A stretch of DNA of 64,000 bases from Athripsodes cinereus (Eukaryota > Arthropoda > Insecta > Trichoptera > Leptoceridae): positions 21,553,237 to 21,617,236 of the forward strand of contig OX388307.1 of assembly GCA_947579605.1 (NCBI GenBank), in the 5' to 3' direction. This document shows, one piece after another, positions 1 through 10,500 of the stretch. How positions within the stretch are numbered: position 1 is the stretch's first letter; each line of letters begins with the position of its first letter. The notes beneath the pieces were generated by a model, which searched no databases, was not told the DNA's origin, and saw only the letters and a program-made list of their open reading frames with translations. The position numbers were made by a program, and so were the translations under genes.

Positions 1-150
1 TTTGTGTGGACACTTTGTTATCCTAAATAATATATATATGTAAAATTAATTAGTAAAATGATCTGAATCTTTGCATCTTAGTTTTAATACTTTCATACCA
101 GGACCATGATTATAATATAATTATTTTCTGTGTTAATTTATTATTTTCAG

Positions 151-1797
151 GCTACATAATCATAACTTTTGGTTTGCTTATGGGAAGAATGTTCCATGAA
201 ATACCAAATGGAAGGAGAATTATTGAAGGATTTCTCTTAGGGATGGGTGCACTGTTTTTCATTGTTTTAGGTAATTAACCAACATTATCAATATTGTAGA
301 CATTAATGTTGTTGACCGAAGGTACTTGTTGGAAGTCCATTTCAAGATAATTGAAAAAAACACAATATGTAGTTAACTTCCAAATGACTTTATTAACTTT
401 ATTACTGTTCAAGTAGAAAAGTATCATTAACATTTGTATTTAAAATAAGTTATTTAAACCATTTAATAAACCTACACGTTTCAGGTGGTTTAGAGCTGGC
501 CTCACTGGATTCTATCCCTGATGGACTCATTGACAATGCTGCTGTGCTGGGTGTCCTATCTCTTATTACCGCTGCATTATTCTTGATAGACTTGGCTGGA
601 CCACGTTCCACTGTACCTGCCAAACAACCTCAACCAGATGCTGAGAGAAACATTTTCGTTTATCCAAATCTTCCTAAAATTGAAAGACTTGAAGATAATA
701 AAAATGTCCCAACAAATGCTAATGGACATTTTGAACAAAAGAGACCAACATTTTTCCCAGAGAAGTTTAAAATTCCAAAAAACAAATTATTACCGACAGA
801 CATAGAACATCCTCACAGAAATAAAACAGAGGAAAGCAATACACAAAGAAAGAAAGAAGAATCCTTCAAAGAAGGAGAGAGAGATGAACATCGTGAACAT
901 GATGACGATGACAACGAGGATGGAGTTTTATTTGAAAGGATGGAAAAAACAAAATATGGATCAGTTAGAAATGGAGATGTAAAACGACCAGATTTGGCAG
1001 ATGCAAAACTACGTCAAAAGACTTCTTCATCTAGAGAAAAGTTAGAAAGGTCAAATTCATTGGATGCTGTTATCAACAGTTTGAGAGAGCATGAACAAGA
1101 AATGGAAAAAAATGTTACCTATCTCAAAATGTTAGAAGATAAAAAAAAACATAGTAGAAGTGAGTTTGAAGAAGATCTAGCCAAATTAAATGAAGAGTAT
1201 ATGAGAGAATTTCATAAAGAGAGAGTTATGAAACTAAATGAAGCTAACAGAGTGTTCCCCAAGATGGGTCTCACAAGAACAGAATACGAAAAGTGGGAAA
1301 AATTTGAAGATGAAAATATTCCTCGTTTTCCTGTAAAAGAAGATTATTTACCAGAATTACAAACTCCTATATTTGCCAGAATAAAAGAAAAATCTTCCAG
1401 TAAAAGTTATGGTGTATATGATAATGTATCTGTATACAATATCAATACAAAAATAGACAGTGCATCTCAAACTGACACCATGAAAAGTAAAGGGAGTACT
1501 TTAAGAGCATCCAAACCTCCAACCTTACAACAGATTGCTGAATATTTTGGACTTCCTCATAAACAACCTTTGAAAAAAGAAGCATCGGTGCAGATGGATA
1601 ACAATGAAATGCCAGCGGTATCTTTTATCTTGCCAATGGAAAAGTCAAAGAAAGAGGATGAGAATATAAACTACAATGGAGGTCCCAGCAGTCCTACCGA
1701 TCCCGGATATGTACAGTACACGGCACAGCAGTGGAACGACAGACTAGAGAAGAAGTTCTCCACTAGAACACCAAGACACAGTCCAACAGATACATGA
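151..1797 (+). CDS. Multi-pass membrane protein with long charged cytoplasmic tail, 3' part (two exons)
   Basis: The exons are 151-270 (after TTATTTTCAG, before GTAATT) and 485-1797 (after TTTCAG, stop TGA 1795-1797). They join in phase and give about 476 residues; the 5' part lies outside the window. The first 80 or so residues hold the end of one hydrophobic segment (YIITFGLLMG), a loop MGRMFHEIPNGRR, a second segment (FLLGMGALFFIVLGG) and a third (AAVLGVLSLITAALFLIDLA). This looks like the last part of a four-helix MARVEL-like protein. The remaining 400 residues are hydrophilic, rich in K, E, D and S, with an acidic patch (EHDDDDNEDG) and probable coiled coil around the KMLEDKKKHSRSEFEEDL stretch. 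The tail motif SLDAVINSL resembles RAPSLDSLINS in the exon at 53982-53008, probably by chance. I do not recognise the gene. Being a membrane protein is fairly sure; the MARVEL assignment is a guess. Confidence 0.72.
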
Positions 1798-2056
1798 TGT
1801 TCTTATTTCACGTTTATAATACAATTTTCATTATTCTGAAATAGTTAAGTTAATGAGTAGTTACAAAACATTTGTGTGAATAAGACATTTTTGTATTGCT
1901 TTAAGTATAGATATCCCTATTTATTTGTATGTTTTCATATCTAGGTATATAATTAGATAATTATTTTTTTGAAATATTATCTGTTATTTTTACTCAATTG
2001 GTTTATTTTAACGATTTTCATATCTAGTTTTTTTATTCCATTCCTATATTTGACAT
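1798..2056 (+). other. Probable 3' UTR of the membrane-protein gene, before the RTE insertion
   Basis: AT-rich sequence after the stop codon with no polyadenylation hexamer before the retrotransposon begins. The first AATAAA on this strand beyond the element is at 5454-5459, about 100 bases past its 3' end. The pre-insertion 3' UTR may therefore have been 1798-2056 joined to 5354 onwards. This is inference; no transcript data are available. Confidence 0.4.
2046..2056. repeat. Target-site duplication, left copy, full-length RTE element
   Basis: ATATTTGACAT here is repeated exactly at 5343-5353, immediately after the element's 3' end. Eleven bases is a normal length for non-LTR retrotransposition. 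Confidence 0.85.
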
Positions 2057-5000
2057 TACTGGCCTTTGTTGTTCAAATGTTCATGTTATTTCAATGACAT
2101 TGCACATTCAAACATTGGCCTAGATTAAAAGTAATCTCTCAATTTTTACGTTATGGTTTCAAGGCAGTTCAGTCTTGAGCCTCCACTGAGAATTACAACA
2201 ATCAGGTAGGATGGAGCCGTCCTTTCCCCGGGCCTCGGTATCGTTGGGCTTGTCTCCCAACATACTTAAAGTGACCGACTGCAAACAGAAACAGGATAAA
2301 GCCTCGGACACTTGGACCTCTACAGGGGAGGGGTCCATTTACATGTAGCCCCCCTGACCATAAGAACTTGGACCGAATAAGGAAATTGAAAATCGGAACA
2401 TACAATGCGAGGACGCTGAGGCATGACAAGGAGTTGGTTGCCGCCAAGATAGCGAGTGACTATGGGTTAGACCTGCTAGGTGTGTCTGAGGCACGTCTTT
2501 TGGATTGTGGTAGGAGTGAGGCGGGGAACTATTCCATGATTCACTCTGGCCACAAGACAAAACACAAGCATGGTGTCGCCTTGCTAATGAGCAAACGGGC
2601 CACCGGCTCGCTTCTTGATTGGGAACCCATCTCCGACAGGCTACTACGCGCCTCGTTTAGGGCAACGGGTGACCCGTTGACGGTACTTTTGTGTTATGCC
2701 CCCACAGAGGATGCGGAGGGGACGGTCAAGGACAGTTTTTATGACTGTCTGGCAGCCGTCACATCCAAAATTCCTAAAAGGCATAGGATCGTTGTGATGG
2801 GCGATTTCAATGCCAAAGTAGGCAACGACCCACTAAACGGTCCTGGCGTAATGGGGGGGCATGGCATGGGGGTGCTAAATGACAACGGCTCCCGTCTTAT
2901 AGAATACGCAACACTCCAAGGACTCCTTATTGGAGGAACACTGTTTCCTCACAAGGATATCCACAAATACACGTGGACCTCACCTGATGGACGTACCAGA
3001 AACCAAATTGACCATCTTTTGGTTAAGGCCCGAGACCGCTCTGATCTACAGGATGTCAGGACATTTCGTGGAGCGGACCTGAAAACGGATCATGAGCTCC
3101 TTGTCGGAGCCATGAAGCTAAGGTTCAATAAATTTGCAAGACCAGCTGCACCGCGAGTGTTTGACGTCTGTGGGTTGGGGAATATTCGGTCTCGCATGAA
3201 GTATGAGGCTGAGCTGCACCAAGGATTTGAACTCTCTCGGTATCTTTCCGATACTGACTCAGTAGAGTCGGCCTGGGAGGAGTTCCGGAGAGTAGTGAAG
3301 GCTGCAGCGGTTGCGTCCATTGGGTTCAAAGAGAGGAACAAACCACCATGGATGTCTATGGAGTCCTGGGGATATATTCAAGATCGCCAAAAAGTCAAGA
3401 TACTCAGAGATGCTGAAAAGTCCCCTACGAAACTGGAGGCCCTAAGAAATTCGTACAGAGAGCTAGACCGCCTGGTAAAGCACTCTGTGCGCAAAGACAG
3501 ACGACGTGATGTCGAAGCCAAAATACAGCTTGCACAGACTGCCGCGGCCAGGAATGACTCGAAGACTCTCTTTGAAATTACCCGCATGTTGGGAGGAAGA
3601 GGTCAGAATAAGACTGCTGACTCAATTAATGATAGCAGTGGAAACCTGATCTCTGCCCCTGACTTAGTAAGAGGAAGATGGAGAGAACACTTTGAGTTCA
3701 TTCTAAACCGACCGGACCCCTCCTCACCTTTTGATGTTGGCAATGAGGATAGCGACCTAGATATCCCACAGGTATCTGGGATAGCCGAAACCCCCCCAAC
3801 ACATGAGGAGATTGAGGCAGCTGTAAAAAGGCTAAAAAACAACAAGGCCCCAGGTGAAGATGGAATCCACGCAGAGCTCCTTAAGTATGGCATGAATGCG
3901 CTTATCCACCCACTGTACCATCTCTTTAACAAGGTGTGGAATGAGGAGCTCTGCCCGAAAGATTGGAGAAATGGATCCATCGTGACACTTTTCAAGAAGG
4001 GAAACCCACTGGAATGCGGAAATTACCGTGGCATCACACTACTTAGTGTGCCCGGTAAAGTTCTCTCACAAATCATATTGAGTCGCATTCAAAAACCAGT
4101 GTTGGCATCTCTGAGAAAGCAACAATGCGGGTTTGTACCTGGCAAGTCCTGTTCGGACGCAATTTTTTGTGCCACATGTGTACTCCAACAGTCGCAAGAG
4201 TTCAACTCACCGCTTGCATGTTGCTTCATTGACTACGAAAAAGCTTTTGACAGCCCCCACAGACCAACCATATGGAAAATACTGGCCGCGTATGGCATCC
4301 CGCCCAAGGTGGTAACCATGATCAAAGCCCTGCATATGGACTCTGAATGTTCTGTCAGAACATCAAGTGGTCCAACTGACACCTTCAGGATCACCACTGG
4401 AGTCCGGCAGGGCTGTATATTGGCACCTTTTATCTTTGCCATAATTATGGACTACCTGCTCAGAAAATCTATTCTGGGCCCTGGCGGTGTGCCTTTATCA
4501 CAGCGTGAAAACAGTGAGACGTCTGTGGGAGTGCTGCACGATCTTGAATATGCGGATGATCTAGCCCTTTTTGATACATCTGTGGACGGATTACAGTGCA
4601 ACGCTAATGCTCTTTATGAAAATTCCTTGCGCCTTGGCCTTCGTATCAACGCTGGTAAAACGGAGTACATATGTAATAGTACATGCACGAGTACTCACAC
4701 CCCACTAATGGTTGGCAATTCCCAAATATCTCAGGTTAGTAAATTCAGGTACCTGGGAGCAACCATAACGCCAGAGGGTGATCTCCGGTCGGAATTACCA
4801 ATCCGCATAGGAGCAGCTAGCGGGGCTTTCAACAACATGAACAAAGTTTTGAAGGCGTCTGGACTCAGCATCAGGACAAAATGTCGCTTGTTCAATGCGT
4901 GCATCATCCCAATCCTTCTATATGGCTGCGAGTCTTGGCACTTAACCAAGGCTCAAGAGCGGAAGATACTAAGCTTTGAAAACAAGTGTCTTAGAAGGAT

Positions 5001-5342
5001 TTTGGATGTCAGATGGTATGAACATGTTACAAATGATGCTGTGCGCCGGCGCACCCAGCAGAGACCTGTAATCTCCGTAATACAAGAGAGACGATGGTCC
5101 TGGCTGGGACATGTTTTGAGAATGCCCAATGATAGTTGGCCAAAAAGAGCACTGTTTTTCCGTCCGCAGGGGTTCCGTCGGCCCGGGCGTCCCTCTTTCA
5201 CAATACACCGTTCCTATGACAACGATATCAGAGCGCAAGGAATGTCGTGGGAAGAGGTGACGCAATTGGCACAGAGACGCTCTGAATGGAGGAGGCTGGT
5301 TTCTGCCCTGTGCTCCCGAGAGGAGCGTTGAGGGCGATGATG
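2057..5342 (+). mobile_element. Full-length RTE-clade non-LTR retrotransposon (about 3.3 kb)
   Basis: The element is bounded by an exact 11-bp duplication and has one long reading frame (endonuclease plus reverse transcriptase). After the stop there are only about 11 bases, ending in GATGATG. A very short 3' UTR ending in a simple repeat and a total length near 3.3 kb are RTE hallmarks. The first 215 bases carry no obvious gene and act as 5' UTR. Two shorter copies occur in the window on the other strand. The open frame, intact motifs and perfect duplication indicate a young copy. Confidence 0.9.
2275..5331 (+). CDS. RTE retrotransposon polyprotein: apurinic-like endonuclease and reverse transcriptase
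   Basis: Encodes target-primed retrotransposition. The frame is open from 2275, just after an in-frame TGA at 2272-2274, to the TGA at 5329-5331. The endonuclease (EEP fold) begins near 2390 with IGTYNARTLR. Later landmarks are GDFNAKVG near 2799, QIDHLLV near 3005 and a DHELL box near 3088. Numbering from 2368, the reverse transcriptase has FIDYEKAFD at about residues 620-628 and the catalytic YADD at 728-731. The C-terminal region has the RTE-type WLGHVLRMP and GRPS motifs and ends VSALCSREER. Codon 2368 is TTG, not ATG, and I find no in-frame ATG between 2275 and the middle of the endonuclease at about 2536. The true start must be a non-ATG codon or lie upstream through a frameshift. All core motifs look intact. 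Confidence 0.88.
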   Translation, partial: PTANRNRIKPRTLGPLQGRGPFTCSPPDHKNLDRIRKLKIGTYNARTLRHDKELVAAKIASDYGLDLLGVSEARLLDCGRSEAGNYSMIHSGHKTKHKHGVALLMSKRATGSLLDWEPISDRLLRASFRATGDPLTVLLCYAPTEDAEGTVKDSFYDCLAAVTSKIPKRHRIVVMGDFNAKVGNDPLNGPGVMGGHGMGVLNDNGSRLIEYATLQGLLIGGTLFPHKDIHKYTWTSPDGRTRNQIDHLLVKARDRSDLQDVRTFRGADLKTDHELLVGAMKLRFNKFARPAAPRVFDVCGLGNIRSRMKYEAELHQGFELSRYLSDTDSVESAWEEFRRVVKAAAVASIGFKERNKPPWMSMESWGYIQDRQKVKILRDAEKSPTKLEALRNSYRELDRLVKHSVRKDRRRDVEAKIQLAQTAAARNDSKTLFEITRMLGGRGQNKTADSINDSSGNLISAPDLVRGRWREHFEFILNRPDPSSPFDVGNEDSDLDIPQVSGIAETPPTHEEIEAAVKRLKNNKAPGEDGIHAELLKYGMNALIHPLYHLFNKVWNEELCPKDWRNGSIVTLFKKGNPLECGNYRGITLLSVPGKVLSQIILSRIQKPVLASLRKQQCGFVPGKSCSDAIFCATCVLQQSQEFNSPLACCFIDYEKAFDSPHRPTIWKILAAYGIPPKVVTMIKALHMDSECSVRTSSGPTDTFRITTGVRQGCILAPFIFAIIMDYLLRKSILGPGGVPLSQRENSETSVGVLHDLEYADDLALFDTSVDGLQCNANALYENSLRLGLRINAGKTEYICNSTCTSTHTPLMVGNSQISQVSKFRYLGATITPEGDLRSELPIRIGAASGAFNNMNKVLKASGLSIRTKCRLFNACIIPILLYGCESWHLTKAQERKILSFENKCLRRILDVRWYEHVTNDAVRRRTQQRPVISVIQERRWSWLGHVLRMPNDSWPKRALFFRPQGFRRPGRPSFTIHRSYDNDIRAQGMSWEEVTQLAQRRSEWRRLVSALCSREER

Positions 5343-5353
5343 ATATTTGACAT
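5343..5353. repeat. Target-site duplication, right copy, full-length RTE element
   Basis: ATATTTGACAT, identical to 2046-2056. Confidence 0.85.
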
Positions 5354-6402
5354 ATATTAAGTAATTTAAAATGAATAGAATATGTAAGTGTTTTTAAATA
5401 TGTTAAGATATTGTCTCATTGGAAATAATGCAAAGGAGCAGAATCTTCTGTAAAATAAAAATTCAAGTTAAAATATTAATGGAATATTTTATTACATAAT
5501 ATAAAGGTAAAATGGAATACAATTTGGAGATTACACAAAAATATACCCATTTCATTTGATAACAATAAAAATATATTTTGGATGCATAACAAACTCTTAG
5601 TTTATTGACGCATATCAAACTTTTTTTCTATATAAATTCATTATAAGTAGACTGATGAATTTCATGAGGTTGTCTTTATAATAAGATGGAAGCATAATTT
5701 ATTGCTCAAATAAACGTGTTATATATATTTGGTCATAATTGACAAAATATAACAGAAAATATATATAAACGAAAACTCAGCTACTTCTTTTCTTGAGTAT
5801 TAAGTATAAACTATGCTAACTCACTCATAATATATATTGGGTGGAATGAAAAAAAAAAAGAATAAACTATATTCTTAAAAAAATATACAAAAAGTAAATG
5901 ACATACTAAACATGAAATAAAATTGACAAATAGTAAAAAAATATATTTTATAATATGTGTATCACCCTTAATAAATTACAATATTTTCTATCATATAATA
6001 CGATATTAATAATAAAATATGAATGAAAATACTTATTAATTATTGCTTTAAAAACATATGTCACATTGGATACATTAATAGCTAACAAATATACTGTAAA
6101 ATATTATAATATATTGATTCCTACTTCATTATGTTCAGCACAAAATCACCCAAGAGGTAAATGATCTAATTAATTTATAAAAAAATAATTGTTATTATCT
6201 TCATTTATTGATATGATCTGTATTCTGGTGTTTTATCTTAATAAAATAACACAAATTTAATAAAGGAGGACACAGAAAAAAGTATGCTATTGAGAATACT
6301 AAATTGAAGAAACGGTACAGTAACGAACCATTTCTTAACCCCTCAGCTACCTTTAACCCAGAAATGAAAATTAAGTATATTTAATAATACTAAAAATAAA
6401 AT
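5354..6402. other. AT-rich convergent intergenic DNA
   Basis: No gene-like ORF is visible. On the + strand AATAAA at 5454-5459 is a candidate polyadenylation signal for the membrane-protein gene. The stretch separates the 3' ends of two genes that are transcribed toward each other. Confidence 0.5.
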
Positions 6403-6405
6403 TTA

Positions 6406-7018
6406 GGCCCAAAATTACAATACAGGCTTAAGATCCTCCTTAACCTTAAGGAACACATAAAGCTTCGCTTACCAAAATTACGCGAATTACAATGTCTCCT
6501 TAGCACGAATTTGCGGCTTAGCCTACTCCTTAAGTTAAGGAATACCCGGGGGTGTCCTCAACAACGTTAAGCTTGCTTAAACTCAGTTAATTTTTTCATC
6601 ACCAGGAGGCGCCACTAGTAACAATAAGAACAAACTGACATTAATGTCATATGTTCGCGTTTTCATTACGTTTTTTGTTTGTTGTTGCTAAGGTTGTTTC
6701 ATTTGCGCTTCTATTTGGATTTTTTCGTTACTGACCCTGTTTCGTCGGTAACGAAATAATCCAAGAACATTCACGAAATCAAAACAACAACACGAAAAAT
6801 GGCGCGCGTCGCCGTTAACGCATTCAAGATGTGAGGTTAATGCATAGACAAAATCACGATAAAACAACTAGTAGGGCTACCAACTTAACCATATTTGCGG
6901 CTTAGTCAAGTCACAGTCGGATATTGATTGAAATTCTCGTGTGAGCAGTAAGCTCGACTTAACTTTTAAGCCTCCTTACCAAAGCTCCACGATAAGCTAC
7001 TGATTGTAATTTCGGGCC
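6406..7018. mobile_element. Non-autonomous PIF/Harbinger-like MITE, 613 bp
   Basis: The left end GGCCCAAAATTACAAT is matched by the inverted right end ATTGTAATTTCGGGCC with one mismatch. TTA flanks both ends (6403-6405 and 7019-7021), the 3-bp target duplication typical of Harbinger elements. No transposase ORF is present. Subterminal CTCCTTA/TTAAGG words recur inside. It lies between the two convergent genes. Confidence 0.75.
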
Positions 7019-7141
7019 TTAGACGTGACCCATATAATCAAAAGTTATTCAAATCATTTTAACTTATGTATTCCTCCTGTTGTTTTTTTTAAATAACAAT
7101 ACACTATGATACAATAATAATATTTTACAAATAAAATAATC

Positions 7142-7147
7142 TTTATT
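7142..7147 (-). promoter_or_regulatory. Candidate polyadenylation signal of the myosin XV tail gene
   Basis: TTTATT on the + strand reads AATAAA on the - strand, about 285 bases past the stop codon. The region 7148-7429 between them would be the 3' UTR. Confidence 0.4.
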
Positions 7148-7429
7148 CTAAACTCCTTGGTGACCTCCAATAATATATTATTATTAAATTAAACAACTCA
7201 TATTCACTATATAAACTTAACTACTTATATATTTTTCACAATTTTCTGAGCACAATGTTGGTGTTTAAAATGTACAATCAGTAATTAACTCTTCAAATTA
7301 AAAACTAATATCAAACACAATAAAGAATTTAAAAATGGCTATATGTTTTCGAGTTAATTTTTGTTTTTGATACAAACTGAAAAAAAAACTTGTGATTTTA
7401 CTTTGATGGCGTATTTCCTTGAAATTAAA

Positions 7430-7594
7430 TTAATCAGAATGTATTTGTCCAATGTTTGCTTGTTGAAGAGTTATATACTGCCGTACAAGACGAGAAACTT
7501 CATGAGCTTGTTCAGTTTGTAGTCTGGTCACTCTTTGCTGCAGGAGGGATCCACACTTCATGTCCAGGAATAATGATCCATCTTCAGATCTCAC
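7430..7594 (-). CDS. Myo15: Myosin XV tail, last coding exon (FERM C-lobe end)
   Basis: Starts after TTTACAG with VRSEDGSLFLDMKCG and ends in QANIGQIHSD and stop. It contains a probable helix with the LQTEQAHEVSRLVRQYI stretch, the usual end of the myosin XV FERM PH-like lobe. Confidence 0.9.
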   Translation of the reverse strand: MRSEDGSLFLDMKCGSLLQQRVTRLQTEQAHEVSRLVRQYITLQQANIGQIHSD

Positions 7595-10500
7595 CTGTAA
7601 AGAATCAATAAGCTGAAATATATGTTCCATGTTCTGTATATGCAACCTATTCGAGTGGTAATATTTACATCGGACATGAAAGTAAGTACATACTTAACTG
7701 TACTAAAATAATTATTACAAAAAGTAAATAATTTGGTATACAATAACAGGGGCAGATTTTTTTTACACCTTGCTCTATTATAATAAATGCTAATAGAAAA
7801 TTTCATAATTGGTCTTGATGGAGAGCATAAATACTAGAATAAGAGTATAAGTAAAATATGTTAACCTTTCTAGTGCTAATTACTTCAGCAAAAGGCCAAT
7901 GTTGTAATGTCTCATGAGTTTGAACATCTAAGAAGTGTACTCCTCGTCTGTTGAGAGCCAGAATATGTTCTCTCCACTCTGCACCTCCCACTCCTCCTGT
8001 GACACGCTTCACAGCAAAGAATGAACTGCCAAACAGTGGCCATTGTGAAAGTACAGCCAGAACCTAAAATTTAATTAAGAAGAAAACTTTAATAAGAGAT
8101 TCTTTTATAAAATTTACGAACACCTGTGATGAATTTTGTTAATTCTTATGCACGTTGTATAAGAAAAAATATTGAAATCTTAAAAATAAAGAAAGCACAA
8201 GAAATATTTTTTTTGTGATAGATTGCATTCCTAAGCAGAATACTGATTATGCAATCTTAAGTGTAATTATTCTGTCAATCGTATGTAAGAACATGACAAC
8301 TGATATGAACAACGGGCATTCACAGTAAGTTACCTCAAGGCTTCTCTTTATTTACATATAATAATGTGTGAGAAACATTTTGTTATGAACGACATCAACT
8401 GCTATTGTTTGCAATTGCCTTGTCTCATTGTTTTCACTTTTTCAGCAAAGATTACACTGAGAGTAGTTATATACCCGAGTAATGATCAAGTACCTACAAA
8501 TGTTGTACTTCATTATTATATACTAGAAATAGTCACTTCCCATGACTAAATCATATTTTATATCAACTTGTATTGTTCCCTTGTCAATCATGTGCATGAA
8601 TGCTCACCTAAAGGAATAAATTGCGTTAATTCCAGATGCCTACTTGATTATTGCTTTAATCGCTATTTAATGAACATTATTTAAAAAGATTCACATTACG
8701 CAAAAAAAGATAATTGTCATGTCATCATACAGTTTCTTATAGAGAAGCAAACAATGATTTATGTATTCAGGAATTATTGTTTTATGTAATAATTTTATTG
8801 TATAACAGTTTGTTACCTGTGCTTTAGCTTGATGTGTTGTGAGTGGCTGAGCAATAGACCAATCAGTTTGTACCATGGATGCCCACTTGGCTGGACGAAT
8901 TTCTCTCAAGCCCAATACTGGCTTTGGAAGTAGGAATTTGATCTGAAAGAAAAATAATGAAAATAACATATAATGAATGAATTAAAAATAATTTTTGTAC
9001 AGAACCAGTTGATATTGGCCAACGGGATCCCTTCATCATAATTTAAAAAGGTGTTTAAATTTTAATTTGCAATATAAAATTTAGAACACTGTTAATTTTC
9101 ACATATGATTGAGTACTTAATCAATTGCTAATAACTAAATACTATGTAATACTAATTGCCAAGTACTTTGCTTTACGGCATTCTCAGGGCAAGAGTTTTG
9201 TGTTACCTCTTTGAGATGTGGTGGATGATTAAGATCTGCAGCTCTATGAAGGAGTGCAGCCAGTAAGGCTACATCCCTAAGGGCTCCAGCAGAGGGACGT
9301 CCACCTCCAGGTAGCTCCAGCAGTAAGCCTTCAAGGTAGTCAGGGGCAACTTGATTAAACAGCACCTGAAATTATTGATACATTTACAATTATTTGTAAA
9401 AAGTAAAAAGATTTGATGGACAGATATAAAACATAACACTAGAAAAAACAGAGACAAAATAGACATTTTGAATTTAAAATGTTTTTATGGAATTGACAAT
9501 ATAAACAATTAGATCCACTAAAGCCCACCAAGTTTAATAAATCTTATCCAAAAAGAGTAAAGAAAAAAATACACTAAAGAGTACTGAGTGAAGAGAATAT
9601 TCTTAATTGGGTAGGTACTAAAAATACAATGAGTTGAATTTTTACTTTTGCACATTGAGGGAAGTTTACACACTGATGGAAGATGTATAAATAAACAAAT
9701 TGTCCACTCAATGTGGTTGTACTGTGTTGTTTCTTATTTTGAAAATTGATCATTTAAATTGTAGCAACTGTATAGTTTGGTTTCAAAACTGGACAAATAC
9801 ATTAGTTTTTACTTATTAAATTTTGACTGATTTCCATACTAACATTTTCTATTTTCTCGCACAATCTCAAGATCAGACATTTTTGGAAAATGCAGTAATA
9901 TAAGCCTTAACATGAAGAATGTATCTGCATACTCAGATAAATAAAAAAACAATTAGCGTATATCAACTTTCGATCCAAAGCTACTCATTGTACTTAGGGT
10001 TAAATTTCTGTTGGATTATGTACTCTTACAATGTTATAAAAAGTATTAATAAATAAGTATCAATGAGGAAATAATAAATGACAGAGATTGTACATACTTC
10101 AGTATAGAGTGGGCTGGCATCATGTCTCAGTGGATGGTACCAGACACTGCGACAGAATATCAAATAGAAAGGCTGTCCTGCCTTCTGTAGCTCAGTTGTA
10201 ACATCCAGGATATATTCATCTGCTGCCAGGGGCATGGTAAAGGCATCTCCTTGCACTATGCAGTACAAACTGAATTCTGCCTGTTCTGCCTCATTTGTTA
10301 CACCAATCTGAAAGAGTTAAAATTAGAATGTAAAAAATAAACAATTAGTTTGAGTATCTCAATAAGTTAACTGTCATATGTGTCGCTGAGTTACGAAATC
10401 CGCTATAACACATTTTTGTAATACAGAGAAAATCGATAAAAACTATTATTTAAGTATTAAGCAAACTTTTTTGAAATAAAATAACTTTATTGATTGTAAG

